From: Sorex araneus
Lineage: Eukaryota > Chordata > Mammalia > Eulipotyphla > Soricidae
DNA: 64,000 bases
Assembly (NCBI RefSeq): GCF_027595985.1
Contig: NC_073311.1
Coordinates: 53,354,705-53,418,704 of the forward strand
Direction: 5' to 3'
In this document: in pieces, positions 42,303 through 53,357 of the stretch
Layout of the letters: each line of letters begins with the position of its first letter
Numbering within the stretch: position 1 is the stretch's first letter
The notes under the pieces: generated by a model
What the model saw: only the letters and a program-made list of their open reading frames with translations
The model's database searches: none
What the model was told of the DNA's origin: nothing
Made by a program: the position numbers and the translations under genes

Positions 42303-42585
42303 AGAATATCCACAGTGGAATACTACTTAGCTGTGAGGAAAGGAGAAATCACCAGGTTCACTGCTACTCGGATGGAATTAAGGATATCATGATTAAGTGA
42401 AGGGAGTCCGAGTTCGAAGGAAAAAGATAAATAGATGATCTCACTCATTTGCAAAGTACAAGGAAACAAAGCAAGGGGTGAGTCAACTGCCAATGGAAAC
42501 ATCCCTGAGGTCAGGTCAGCAGAACTCTGACCTACGTGTGGGGGCGGGTGAGTGTACAAGGGTGAGGCAGCGGCTCTGCCCGTCT

Positions 42586-43049
42586 AAAACAATCACTGTA
42601 TCACTGTCATCCCGCTGTTCATCGATTTACTCGAGCGGGCACCGGTAACGTCTCTATTCCTCCCAGCCCTGAGATTTTTTTTTTTTTTTTTTTTTTTGCT
42701 TTTTGGGTCACACCCAGCAATGCTCAGGGGTTACTCCTGGCTTTGCACTCAGGAATTACTCCTGGCAGTGCTTGGGGGACCATATGGGATGCCGGGGATC
42801 GAACCCGGGTCGGCCGTGTGCAAGGTAAACGCCCTACCCGCTGTGCTATCGCTCCGGCCCCAGCCCTGAGATTTTAACTGCTTCTTCTTACTCCTCTTTC
42901 CCAACGATTGGAGGTTCTTTCAGGGTCAGGGGAATGGGACCTATCGTTACTGTTTTTGGCATACTGAATACGCCATGGGGAGCTTGCCAGGCTCTGCCCG
43001 TGCGGGAGGGATACTCTCGGTAGCATGCCGGGTTCTCCAAGAAGTATGG
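42586..43049 (+). repeat. Dispersed repeat, family B (long form), split by a SINE
   Basis: CACTGTCATCCCGCTGTTCA, CGAGCGGGCACCGGTAACG, TTACTGTTTTTGGCATACTG and GGGAGCTTGCCAGGCTCTGC are shared in order with 19163-19315. About 85 bp between the second and third block are absent from the other copy. No protein-coding capacity is visible. Confidence 0.75.
42679..42858 (-). mobile_element. SOR-type SINE with 17 bp TSD
   Basis: Full-length antisense element between copies of CCCAGCCCTGAGATTTT at 42662-42678 and 42859-42875, inside the family B repeat. Confidence 0.95.
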
Positions 43050-43052
43050 ACA

Positions 43053-43118
43053 TATACACACACACACACATATATATATATAACATATACATATATAAGT
43101 TATATATATATATAAAAC
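43053..43118. repeat. (AC)n(AT)n microsatellite
   Basis: ACAC run followed by interrupted TATATA. Confidence 0.9.
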
Positions 43119-43360
43119 TTTCTATGATTTGTTGCCTACTGTTTGAACTCCATCAAATATGGTGTGGTAGTTACGGAAAATGGGTAGGTATAAGTGTCTT
43201 ATAATGTGTCTTAAAGTTCCAGAAAGCAGCCTGGAGCATGGCAGCGGCTGGGTAGTGGAGGTCGGCTGCCGGGGCTGGGTGCCTTGGGACGGGGAGGGCT
43301 CTCACCCACCCCCCTCTGGGGGCGCCCCGAGTGAAAACAGCTTGGTGCGGAGTCCAGGCT

Positions 43361-43485
43361 AAAAGAATATTTAATATTTTATATTTTATGTTAAACTAAT
43401 ATAAATATTTAATCTAAAACAATAATTAATGATATTTAAAATAATATTTAATATTGTTACAAATCATTTAATAGTTAAATTTGGG
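43361..43485. repeat. AT-rich island
   Basis: About 120 bp, almost only A and T, with repeated AATATTTAAT-like motifs, between GC-rich sequence and an L1 fragment. Confidence 0.8.
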
Positions 43486-44129
43486 AACAGAAGGACACTA
43501 GTAGAAGGACAACAAACTTAAGTGTAAAACACAAATCTCCAAGAACATATCATTTGAAGAGAACCAGGCTGGGCTTGGGTTTGGTGATAACTTTTTAGAT
43601 ACAACAAAGGCAAGAACGCCAAAGAACTGATAAGTGAGTGGGTCACGATCACGCTTAAAAACGTCTGCTCCTCAAAGACCCTGCCAAGAGAATGAAAAGA
43701 GAAACCACGGACTGAAAAAAAAAAAAAAAGACACCAAAGACATACCTGATAAAAAGTCTCATCCAAAATACACGAAGAACTCAGAAAACCCAACAGTACA
43801 AGGCAACCTGATTCAGGAATGGGTCCGAGGGCTTGACATCGTCGTGGTCAATGACATGCAGGTGGCAGATAAGCCACGAAGGGGACACTCTGCGACACTC
43901 GCCAGGGAAGGGTACGCACGAGAGGCCAGGGCCCACCCTGCAAATGGCCCAAATCCAGAACTCACACGGCGGGAAGAGAACGTGCAGCCACAAGGCTGAC
44001 ACTCAAGGCCGGAGCGGAGGCGAAACGGTCCAACTCCCTGGAAAGCAGTGTGGCAGTAAAAGGAAACATTTTCTTACCATAGATATGGAAATCTTTAATA
44101 TTTATGCCAGAGTTTAAAAAATTCATGTA

Positions 44130-44321
44130 TCGCTGGAGCGATAGCACAGCGGGTAGGGCGTTTGCCTTGCACTCGGCCGACCCAGGTTCGATTCCCAGCA
44201 TCCCATATGGTCCCCTGAGCACCACCAGGAGTGGATCCTGAGTGCAGAGCCAGGAGTAACCCCTGTCCCTGCGCATCGCCAGGTGTGACCCAAAAAGCAA
44301 AATAATAATAATAATAATAAT
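44130..44321 (+). mobile_element. SOR-type SINE with (AAT)n tail
   Basis: Sense element flanked by AATTCATGTA at 44120-44129 and 44322-44331. Its tail has become an (AAT)n microsatellite. Confidence 0.93.
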
Positions 44322-44345
44322 AATTCATGTACATATAAAAACCCA

Positions 44346-44530
44346 CAGGAGCTACAGCTCAGTGGCGAGGGCACTTGCGCGGCCCTGCACGAGGCCAATG
44401 TGGGTTCCACCCCAGCACCCAGCATGGTCCGCTGAGATCCGCCTGGAGTGATTGCTGAGCGCAGTCAGGAGTGACCCTTAAGCACCACCAGGTGCGGCCC
44501 CAAAACAGAAATAAAACAAAACAGACAAGC
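44346..44530 (+). mobile_element. Diverged sense SINE
   Basis: GGAGCTACAGCTCAGTGGCG, GGGTTCCACCCCAGC and AGCACCACCAGGTGCGGCCC in order. Confidence 0.8.
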
Positions 44531-44870
44531 AAGAGAACCCATACATGAAGGTTTAAGAGGAATCTGATTGACAGGAGCCAAAACTTGAAAGCAACCAAGG
44601 TATCTTTTAGTATGTGACTAGATAAACCTTCACGTTACCACATCACACAGTGGAGTATTATTCCGTGCTAAGAAGACACGAACTGTCAAGTCATTAAAAA
44701 AACAAACCACCAGGCAAGTTACACACATATTCTAAACAAAAGAGTCCATCTAAAAAGATTCTACGAACCATCTGGCGTTCTGAAAAAACGCCGAATTACG
44801 GGGACAGTAAAGAGATCAGAGGCACCATGAGGTGAGAGAGGGAGGAATGAACAGGAAGAACCAAGAATAT

Positions 44871-45055
44871 ATATATTTTTTGCTTTTTTGGTGGGGGGGG
44901 GTCACACCTGGCGATGCACAGGGGTTACTCCTGGCTCATGCACTCATGAATTACTCCCGGCGGTGCTTGGGGGACCATATGGGATGCTGGGAATCGAACC
45001 TGGGTCGGCCTCGTGCAAGGCAAACACCCTGCCCACTGTGCTATCATTCCAGCCC
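44871..45055 (-). mobile_element. SOR-type SINE, first of a tandem antisense pair
   Basis: Antisense element in the L1 relic. The CCAAGAATAT target motif lies at 44861-44870 and again at 45057-45066. Confidence 0.92.
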
Positions 45056-45065
45056 ACCAAGAATA

Positions 45066-45240
45066 TTTTTTTTTTTTTTGCTTTTTGGGTCACACCCAGC
45101 GATGCTCAGGGGTTACTCCTGGTTCTGCACTCAGGAATTACTCCCAGCAGTGCTTGGGGGACCATATGGGATGCTGGGAACCGAACCCGGGTCGGCCGAG
45201 TGCAAGGCAAACACCCTGCCCACTGTGCTATCATTCCAGC
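45066..45240 (-). mobile_element. SOR-type SINE, second of a tandem antisense pair
   Basis: Same orientation as its neighbour, followed by the third CCAAGAATAT copy at about 45243-45252. Its last 40 or so bases are identical to those of the first copy. Confidence 0.92.
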
Positions 45241-45759
45241 CCACCAAGAATATTTTTAAGGTAGGAGAATGACTGACGCCATAAGAGCCAGTATGTCAGC
45301 AAATGACACACATGTGCCCAGACCCATGAAAGGTATAAAACCCAGGAGGGCCTACTACAAATGAGGGACCTGGGTTTAAAAGGATGTGTCAAAACCAGGT
45401 CACTGATTGCAACAAAGGCAGCACTCCAGGCTGGTGGACCATGGGGACATTAGACACATATGGGGTGGCAGGGGGAGTGAAATCCTGTGACTTCCTCCTA
45501 GAATTTTGCAGTCACTTAAACTAGCTCTGAAAAGTCTTTTTAAAACAAACAAACAAAAACCCCCAAGGAATGGGGAAACATGCCCAGAGGCCAGGAACCC
45601 CAGGGTCCACCCGGCACAGCACAGTCCCCCAAGCACCGGGACAAGCACCTTGAGTCAAAGCCAGAGTCGTCGCACGCCCGCCAGGGTGGGCTCCACGCCC
45701 CGTCCCCCCAACCTACCCTGAGATAAAAACCTCTATCTCACCTTCCCGGGGACCACCGC

Positions 45760-45920
45760 AATCCACACAACGGAACAACACAAACGCTGCGTGGAGAAAC
45801 TGGAACTGTACCCCGTGGTGGGAAACAGTGCGGCTGTTCGGCAGGGAACCAGACACAAAGTCACTGTGTGATCCGGCGACCCCACACCCAGGCGTCCGAA
45901 GTTCCGAGATAAATCATCTT
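45760..45920 (+). mobile_element. L1 fragment
   Basis: GTGGAGAAACTGGAACTGTA, GTGGGAAACAGTGCGGCTG and GTGATCCGGCGACCCCACAC match the order of L1 near the ORF2 end. Confidence 0.7.
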
Positions 45921-46187
45921 TTTGCCATGAAATTATCGTCATGTCACAAATGCATTTCCAGTTCTTGGACGTGATCCATATTCTAGGTTAATAATGCCAA
46001 GGGCAGGGGCCCAGCGTCAGCTGGCAAAGCCCATGCCAGGCAGGCACACTCAAGGCCCTCAGGCGCACCCCTAGTACCCAACCCCACCCAGCTCAACACC
46101 CTACCCCATCCCTTACCCCCACCCCCCACCAAAAAAGGGGAAAAAAACAGCACAAAGATTAATTTCACCGAGGCAGCTCTGAACACT

Positions 46188-46303
46188 GTGTCAGGGGCCG
46201 TTCTTGGCGATGCTCAAGGGACCAGAGGACGCTGGGGACCACGGGGGTGACTCCATACAAGGCAAGCACCCTACTCCCCGCACTGTCTCTCGGGGCCAAC
46301 GTT
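46188..46303 (-). mobile_element. SINE fragment, antisense
   Basis: GGCGATGCTCAAGGGACC and ACAAGGCAAGCACCCTACTC, ending TCTCTCGGGGCC. Confidence 0.6.
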
Positions 46304-46639
46304 CCACCTACCACTCGGCTGTCTGACGTTGCTTCATTCCCCCGTAGGACGCCCTGACCACGGCGCTCTGCACGGCGGGTACTTTAGCACAAGGGCTTAG
46401 TTATCGTCCACCAGGACCTGGTGACAGGGGCACAGATCAATGTGGGTGGCGCAGACGAACCGGGTCCCCTGGGTCCACGCACGAGAGCAACTCACTCTCG
46501 AGGCTCGCCGCAGGGGCCGCGCCCATTCGGCAGAGTGCCGTGCTGACCTTTGCCTGCTGACTGGATTACCTCATCGGTGAGCCTCGGAACAGGCCGGGGG
46601 GGTGGGGGGGGCCGTGCCACATTCACACAACGTCTCTCT

Positions 46640-46790
46640 AGGAGTCCAAGAGCCAGGACACTGGGCGGGGCGCTGGCCTATGCGGGCAGCCAACTCAAGT
46701 TCTATCCCTGGCACTTCGTATGGTCCCCGAGCCCCGAGCGCTGAGCCAGGACCAAGTCCATGAGCGGCCTACGGACAAGCCAAGAACAGA
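46640..46790 (+). mobile_element. Diverged sense SINE
   Basis: GGACACTGGGCGGGGCGC, AAGTTCTATCCCTGGCAC and GAGCGCTGAGCCAGGACC in order. Confidence 0.55.
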
Positions 46791-47529
46791 CAGGATCTAA
46801 TTCCGTAGGACGCTCCTTAGAGACAAGCCACCTGCCTTAGCGCATCTGTGCGGGCCAGGGCGTGATGCTTCTCAGACCCGAGGCCTCTCCCCACGGCGCC
46901 ACAAGCCCATCTCTGTTAGCCCGCCAACCACTTCAAAGTTACGGAGCGGGGGCTAAATCAGCGACGGGGGGGCGTTTCTTCAAAGCCAGCAGGAACACAA
47001 AACCAGAACTCAGAGGAGACGGGTTCTCTAAATCTGTTTGCTCTATGATGTAAAAAAAAAGAAAAAAGTAAAAAAAGTTGCCTAGTGAACTTTGGCTTCT
47101 ATTTCCTCATGTCCGTGAGTAGGTTTAGAGAAAAACAACTGCTGGCCATCTCCTGAGCAAAGGATAAGCTCTACCTCGCCGCAATGTGCCCAGGGCGGGC
47201 GCCGGGTCTGCAGGGCTGGGAGAGGCGCGCACGGCAGGGCGAGTGAAACGGGCGAGACTCAGCAGAACAACGAAGCGCTCGCTTTGGAGCGGGTCTGCAA
47301 CCCCGAGTAACCGGGGATCATTTCTCAGCCGAGGGGCCAGAGGTGTTTGGTTTTTTTCCCTTTTTTTTTTTTTTTGAGATGCAAAAAAAATGTTTGGGGA
47401 CACAAGAAGCGGAATTTTAGCGCATCAGACACCGATGTGGCTTCTCCTCGGGCCCAGGCCTGCTCTGACAGAAAGGGGCCGAGGAGAGAGCCCAGGCTGC
47501 ATCCTCACCACAGCAAGAGCCTTCCTCCT

Positions 47530-47705
47530 CGGGGCAGGGTCGGAGGGCTCACCCGACAGTGCCCTGGGTTTCCTCTGGGCTCTGTGCTAAAGGATCACCC
47601 CGGTGGGGCTCGGGAGACCGAACGTGGCGTCAGGAAGGCACCAGGGTCAGCAAGATGCAAAGCAAAAGCGTTTGGTTAAGCCCTGGACTATCTCTCTCCA
47701 GCGCC
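47530..47705 (-). mobile_element. Diverged antisense SINE
   Basis: GGGCTCTGTGCTAAAGGATC, AGGGTCAGCAAGATGCAAAG and CTATCTCTCTCCAGCGCC in order. Confidence 0.6.
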
Positions 47706-47814
47706 TCTCAGCTCTTACTGTCCCACCCTGCCACACAACTGAGCTGAGAGAGGTTCTCAGGAGCCGATTCTCATTTTAAAAAGTCAGATAACCTGATTTT
47801 AGAATGAGTCCAAA

Positions 47815-48150
47815 AAAAAAATGTTGCTAAGAGTCAACAAGTCCATGAAGAGGAGTTCACCACAGATCAAAAGCGCAACGAGAACCACAGCAAGCTGTCA
47901 ACTCACACCCAGGAGACCGGCTACAGCCAAAATTTAAAATTTTGGTTTTGGGCCACACCTGCCGTGCTCAGGGCTCACTCCTGGTGGGGATCGGGGACCA
48001 AACCCGGGTTGGCCACATGCCAAGCCTAGACCTCTGTACTATTGCCCCAAAATAATTTTTAAAAAGCCACCCAAATGCGCACTTTAGGGTTGGCAAGGCT
48101 GTGGAGAAACAGCCCCTCGATTGGCAGGTGGTATTTAAGACAACGTGCCA
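47815..48150 (+). mobile_element. L1 fragment with a SINE inside
   Basis: CAGATCAAAAGCGCAACGAG and CAACTCACACCCAGGAGACC before, and GGGTTGGCAAGGCTGTGGAG after, follow L1 order around an antisense SINE relic at 47941-48050 (GGGCCACACCTGCCGTGCTC to GTACTATTGCCCC). Confidence 0.65.
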
Positions 48151-48799
48151 GTGATGGGAAGGAGCAGAGTGACGCCTCCCAAGACTCCAAGCAGACCCTG
48201 AGTGATCCCGTCGCTCCTCGACAAGGGTCTGGACCCCCTGGGAGTGAACGCAGGTTCCCAGAGGTGTTTGCACAGCGTGGTCCGAGCACGCGATGCCGAC
48301 CGCAGAGCAACCCACGAAGGAACAAACCAGAATGGTGGCAGAACAACGGCCACAAGGCTGCTCTCCACTCCGTGAAGGACGTGACCCCTGCAGCCCAGGA
48401 CATGGCTCAGGGGCTGAGCACTGCCTCCCCAGGGTGAGGTCCTGGGCGCCAGCCCTGGAAACACACACAATAAATATAACATTTTATATTGAATATGAAA
48501 GAGACGAACATTCTCTCACAAACCCGCAGGACCTCGTACAGAGTGCGTGACGGGGAGGCACTGCATGGTTCTGCGGACGCGGGGTTCCCAGAGACAGAGG
48601 GCGTGCTGGCAGGAGCGCAGCGGGAGGGATCTCCGGGCTTGCAAATGCTCCAAAGTGGCCCGAGGGGCTGGGGCTCCCTGGGACAGGACACTCCTCCTGT
48701 CGGGGCCCCCCAAGCCCCGCCACCACCCACAACAGCGGAGACAAGAGCTTCAACTTTGTTACCTGGTTTGACAACTGGTTTTTTCATTTTGGTTTCATG

Positions 48800-48955
48800 T
48801 TTTTGTTGTTTTAGGTTCGGGGGTGACACCAGCAGTGCTCAGGGGTTACTCCTGGCTCTTAATTCAGGCATCACTCCTGGTAGTGCTTGGGACACCATAT
48901 GGGATGTCGGGGATCGAACCCAGGCCGGCCGTACGCAAGGCATCGCTCCAGCCTC
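48800..48955 (-). mobile_element. SOR-type SINE
   Basis: Antisense element GTGACACCAGCAGTGCTCAG to GGCATCGCTCCAGCC, with a small deletion before the end. Confidence 0.88.
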
Positions 48956-49839
48956 TGCTGGAGCAGCGTTCTTGGAAAGGACAGAAAACTGCAGCAGGTC
49001 TCACTTTCCCCGCCATGCCCCTCCCAACCTGTCCCACGCCAAGGCGGGCATCTTCAACCACGGGTCTGTGCAGAGGTGCTGGCCCACAGATGCACAAAAC
49101 ATGCCAGGAGTCGCCCCTGGACCATCTCTCTGCACCCGAGGCCCCGGCAGAGGCAGCCGGGAGCAGCCCATTCGCACAGTGCTCTGAGCACCGGGCGAAG
49201 AGGGAAGGGCAGGAATGGACGCCTCCGAGCAGAGCCAAGCCCTGGGCCCAGGAGTGTGGACACCGCTGGGCCGGCCCCCGGCTGAACTCCTAGGACCGAG
49301 AATGCTGAGTCGCAGAGGTCTGTCACCATCACGAAGGGCTGGGAATCCAGAGCAGCTGGCACCACTACTCCGGGGCCCGGGCCTCCTTTCTCACTCTCTG
49401 CTGTCAGCTGCCACCGAATACCTGTGCCCGCCGGCGCCAAGGACGCCACTGGCTAAGAGAACAGAGTGTCTGTCCAGAACAGAACACCCCGTGGGCTCGG
49501 GAGTCAGGGCGCTTGTTAGAAGGAAGATTCTACACCAGAAGTCACTGGTTTCACAATGAATTTCATCTCAACACACACGCACGCCTCTGGAGGAAGCGGC
49601 TTTTCCCGGGTTAAGTGGCTGCCCCCCTTGGTGGCTGGAAATTCTCAGTCCCCGCCCTGCCCCTGGCCCCTGAATTGGGTTAAAACTGCGGACGGGTCAA
49701 TTCCGCCCCTGGGACGGAGGCTTGGCCACGTGAGCGCTGAGAAGCCGCCCGCAGGCCGCTCACTGCCCAGGAAAGCTGCCCGGCTACGTCCCTCCAGGGC
49801 TCTGGCTGGGACCGGAGCTAGCCGAGAAGGGGCTTTCCA

Positions 49840-49935
49840 CCGCGCGTGTTTTTTATTGTCAGTTATAAAACCGAGGAGCTATAAAATCGCGCTTCCTGGC
49901 TATTTACACCAGCAAGGCTGAGTCACTCATCATGG
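49840..49935. promoter_or_regulatory. AP-1 palindrome with nearby TATA-like boxes
   Basis: TGAGTCACTCA at 49919-49929 holds two overlapping AP-1-type sites. TATAAAA occurs at 49864-49870 and 49880-49886, and a CACGTG E-box at about 49727. The stretch is free of recognised repeats. A regulatory role is inference only. Confidence 0.3.
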
Positions 49936-50228
49936 AAACACACGCTTTCATCAGGAGCTTTACAGGGCTCCTCACTGCAAGGGAAAGGGCCCGAGACCCG
50001 AATCTTCAGATGGGAACAAACTGAGGCCCTACCTTAAGCTACTTAAATATGTGCATGTAACTTGAATCTTCTTCGGAAACATTCACCTCAAACTGGGGGT
50101 GCCTTCTGGCCCCTGAAGTGTCAGCGTTAATGCTTAGCCTCAGGACGTCTCGGTACTTTCCAATCACCAATAGAAGTCAGCGAATTTATCTCTCAGATGC
50201 CTGGTGGAAGGAAGGGTAGTACCTTCTT

Positions 50229-50402
50229 TTTTTTTTTTTCTTTTTGGGTCACACCCGGCAATGCACAGGGATCATTCCTGGCTCTGCACTCAGGAATTAC
50301 CCCTGGCGGTGCTCAGGGGACCATATGGGATGTTGGGATTCGAACCCGGGTCAGCCGCATGCAAGGCAAACACCCTACTCGCTGTGCTATCACTCCAGCC
50401 CC
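50229..50402 (-). mobile_element. SOR-type SINE with 17 bp TSD
   Basis: Full-length antisense element between perfect AAGGGTAGTACCTTCTT copies at 50212-50228 and 50403-50419. Confidence 0.95.
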
Positions 50403-50689
50403 AAGGGTAGTACCTTCTTAAGCTAATTTTTAATAGCGTCTTTTATAAGCCTTGTCATTGTGACTTGTTAGATTTGGGGATATGATTTTTGACTCCCTGT
50501 AGATCCAAATTCATATAATCCCGGATAGCATGCAACAAGCGGGCCCAGGCCTTCCCCTCTGCAAACCCAGCTGAATCCTGCCTCGATGCAGGGTAGCTGC
50601 TGCCACGCACAATGGGAAGACGTCCCTTCCCTTGTTCCTAGGGTGAGCATGCAGCCGGAGCACTCTCAGCACACAGGAACAAATGTCCG

Positions 50690-50800
50690 GGGGCCAGGGA
50701 TGAGGCTCAAGTGGTACAGCACGTGCCCTGACAGTGTGAGGGCCTGGGCTGAGTCCCCACATTGCCGAGCCCCGCTGGGAAGGCCCCTGTATAAGGCCAT
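50690..50800 (+). mobile_element. Diverged sense SINE
   Basis: GGGGCCAGGGATGAGGCTCA, GTGGTACAGCACGTGCCC and CTGAGTCCCCACATTGCC; the 3' part is missing. Confidence 0.5.
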
Positions 50801-51100
50801 CCATGGAGAAAAGGGAGGGTTTCTAACAAGTTTTCCGCCAAAGTGTTTAAAATAACCCTTCTTGCCAGGGAGGATTTTCTCAGCACACTCAACGGCGGGT
50901 GTCCTGATGACACAGTACAGACAGAATCGGCTGTCACACTGTCCCCCCAGGGAAAAGCAAAGCAGGGACATTCCCACTTTCAAGGGAAACGCGGGGCGGG
51001 AGCGATAGAGTAGCAGCCCCAAATCAAAAATCTAATTTTAGCTTTACCCCTCAAGACCCTGACCCAGTTATCAAGCTGACTAAAAATTGTATCATATTTT

Positions 51101-51215
51101 CAGGGCCCAAGAGAGAGTACAGGGTTTCAGACACTTGCCTTGCACGTGGCAGATGTTGGATCAACCCTGGCACCACATATGAGCACTGCCAGGTGTGACC
51201 CCAAAACCGAAACAT
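51101..51215 (+). mobile_element. Diverged, shortened SINE
   Basis: CTTGCCTTGCACGTGGCAGA and GAGCACTGCCAGGTGTGACC in sense order with the middle missing. Confidence 0.7.
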
Positions 51216-51282
51216 AACAAACCTGCAGAAACTCATTTTCATAACTTGTCTCTAATACTATCTACCTTTTCGATTTAGGTTT

Positions 51283-51363
51283 TCTTTCTTTCTTTTTTTT
51301 TTTTTTTTGCTTTTTGGGTCACACCCGGCGATGCTCAGGGATTACTCCTGGCTCTGCACTCAG
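51283..51363 (-). mobile_element. 5'-truncated SINE
   Basis: Only the tail half is present: T run, GCTTTTTGGGTCACACCC, up to CTCTGCACTCAGG, where it stops abruptly at an A run. Confidence 0.9.
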
Positions 51364-51513
51364 GGAAAAAAAAAAAGAAAAGCTAGTCAAGGCCAGAAAA
51401 AAAAAAAGGAAAAGACAAGACTTACAGGGCTGGAAGTTCCCTGTGATTAGCTAATGCAATATTCTTGGGTCACAGTGGAGAAACCAAGGCCTGCTTGTAA
51501 ATCATCTTTAAGG

Positions 51514-51655
51514 ACTGGAGCCATGCACAGCAGGGAGGGCACTTGCTTTGCACGAGGCCGACTCGGGTTCGATTCCTGGCATCCCATGTCGTCCTCTCAG
51601 TACCTCCAGGAGTGATCCTTGAACACAGAGACAGCACCGGCCCCCGAACAAAAAC
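51514..51655 (+). mobile_element. SOR-type SINE, shortened
   Basis: GGACTGGAGCCATGCACAGC, CGGGTTCGATTCCTGGC and CAGGAGTGATCCTTGAACAC; the last third is lost. Confidence 0.85.
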
Positions 51656-52734
51656 AAACTAGCTCCAGTTGGGGTTAACGGACAATACTGGGTATGAAGC
51701 AGTCTCCGGAGTAGCCAGGACCCTTGGTGCCTGCGGGTCTGCCCATCTGTGGCACTCACAGACCCTGACCAACGTCTCTGCCCTGTGCAGGCCTTACCAG
51801 GAGCCCCGCCGGTCTGGGCAGCCCCAGGAGGGGCGGGGAGGACCCACGGGCACGGCTCAGCCAGCCCCCAGAGGAACAGGAGTCTGCAGGGGGTCTCTCG
51901 CGGGTGCAGGGCCGTCTCTCCAACAGCTGGAGCAGGTGGCGCTCCACAGACTGCTGGACGAAGGCTCCCGGGAAAGACGGCTGAGCACGAGAGGAGGAGT
52001 GCTTGCTCTGTCCCCTTCCTCCTTGCCTTGGAAAGGGATGCGATGACGGCAACTGAGGCAGAGGGCGAACCACTAAGAAGGTGGCAAAGATCCTGGGGCC
52101 TTCAGGACAGAGTGAGCAGCCCGGAAGGCCACCCTCCCGTGACCTCCTCCGAGCTGCAGAAAAACAACTCTCTCCTGGCTGACACCTCTACTGGCAGCTC
52201 TCTGTCAACTGCGCCCTGAAGCAGTCCCGACTGCTCAGAAAGACTGTCCTGTCCAGTGTCACTCTCACTGCGAACCTGCTTCCTGCTTACGCACACGACG
52301 TGCGACTCAGGTGACGGACTGCAGTCCTCGGGCCTCGTCGACGGAGACCAATGACAGCTTCAGCGCCCCAGTGACCTAACGCTGTCCAGGACCCCGCTGG
52401 TGTCCGGAGCACGGCCTGCCGCTGCGGGGCAATCTCTCCACCCACAGCGCAGGATTTGGTGATCGGAACACAAGGAGTCACCGTCTCTCTCTTGTCACCT
52501 GAGAAAGCGGCTGAGTGCTCTTGGCTTCTGAGCGCAGATGTAGTGCCTGGAGCACGGCCAGGAGCAATCCCTGAGCACGGAGCCAGGACTGGCCCAAAAA
52601 TGCGATCAAGAAGGAATTAGCTCTACAGGTAGTTGGGGTCTCCAGACACAGTCGGGGGTGACGGGCAGGACGCACACAGGCATAATGCACGCTCGGGGCT
52701 TCGCTCAGTTGAGAAAGTCTCTCTTAGAGCAGAG

Positions 52735-52845
52735 CCAGAGCGACAGGAGAGCAGAACAGGCTACCCAGATTCTATCCCAGGCATCCCTGAGCACTGAACC
52801 AGGAGTAAGACCTGAGCACTGTCAGGCATAGCCCAAAAACAGGAG
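52735..52845 (+). mobile_element. Diverged sense SINE
   Basis: CAGAGCGACAGGAGAGCAG, TTCTATCCCAGGCATCCC and CTGAGCACTGTCAGGCATAG in order. Confidence 0.65.
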
Positions 52846-53164
52846 AGAAGAGAGGAGAGAAAGAGAGGGGGGTAACAGAGAGAGAGCGAGCGCAAATGCT
52901 CATGTGGGTAAGCACACAATAGCCAACCCAGCGAACAGGGTGTACCATGAGATGACAGTATACCACTGACACTCAGGAAACACACATTATACATTCCTGT
53001 GCTTTTAGACTCTTCTAAGGTAGCAAATTTAAGGCAGGAACATTAACTTCATCTGCGCTTCTATGTTCATAATGATATGGACTCTTGGTCTTACCTATTA
53101 AACCTCCAGAACCTCACTGTCACCCGGTGACTAATTGAGAGTTTAGAGAAAATAGAATCAACTG

Positions 53165-53340
53165 GGGCTGGAGTGATAGCACAGCGGGTAGGGCGTTTAC
53201 CTTACATGTGGCCAACTCGGGTTCGATTCCCAGCATCCCATATGCCCCTTTCAACCCGAGCATCGCCAGGAGTAATTCCTGAGTACAAGGCCAGGAGTAA
53301 ACCCTTTGCATTGCCGGGTGTGACCCAAAAAGAAAAAAAA
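53165..53340 (+). mobile_element. SOR-type SINE with TSD
   Basis: Sense element between AATAGAATCAACTG (53151-53164) and AATGGAATCAACTG (53341-53354). Confidence 0.93.
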
Positions 53341-53357
53341 AATGGAATCAACTGTCC

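Larger units (their letters stand above)
41590..42560 (+). mobile_element. Old L1 3' end
   Basis: Sense order of mammalian L1 ORF2 end and 3' region: GCCCAGAAACAGACTC, GTCTCTTCAACAAATGGTGC, then AGCATTATTTATTATAGC, GTGGAATACTACTTAGC and GATCTCACTCATTTGC. Interrupted by A and G runs at 41999-42038 and by a TG repeat at 42250. All frames are broken. Confidence 0.8.
43505..45545 (+). mobile_element. Old L1 3' end broken by four SINEs
   Basis: Sense L1 pieces in order: ATACAACAAAGGCAAGAACG and CATCCAAAATACACGAAG (ORF2 end), GGAGTATTATTCCGTGCTAA, GGGGACAGTAAAGAGATC, then the 3' UTR part up to 45545. SINEs separate the pieces at 44130, 44346, 44871 and 45066. The poly-A in the middle and many stops show it is long dead. 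Confidence 0.8.
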
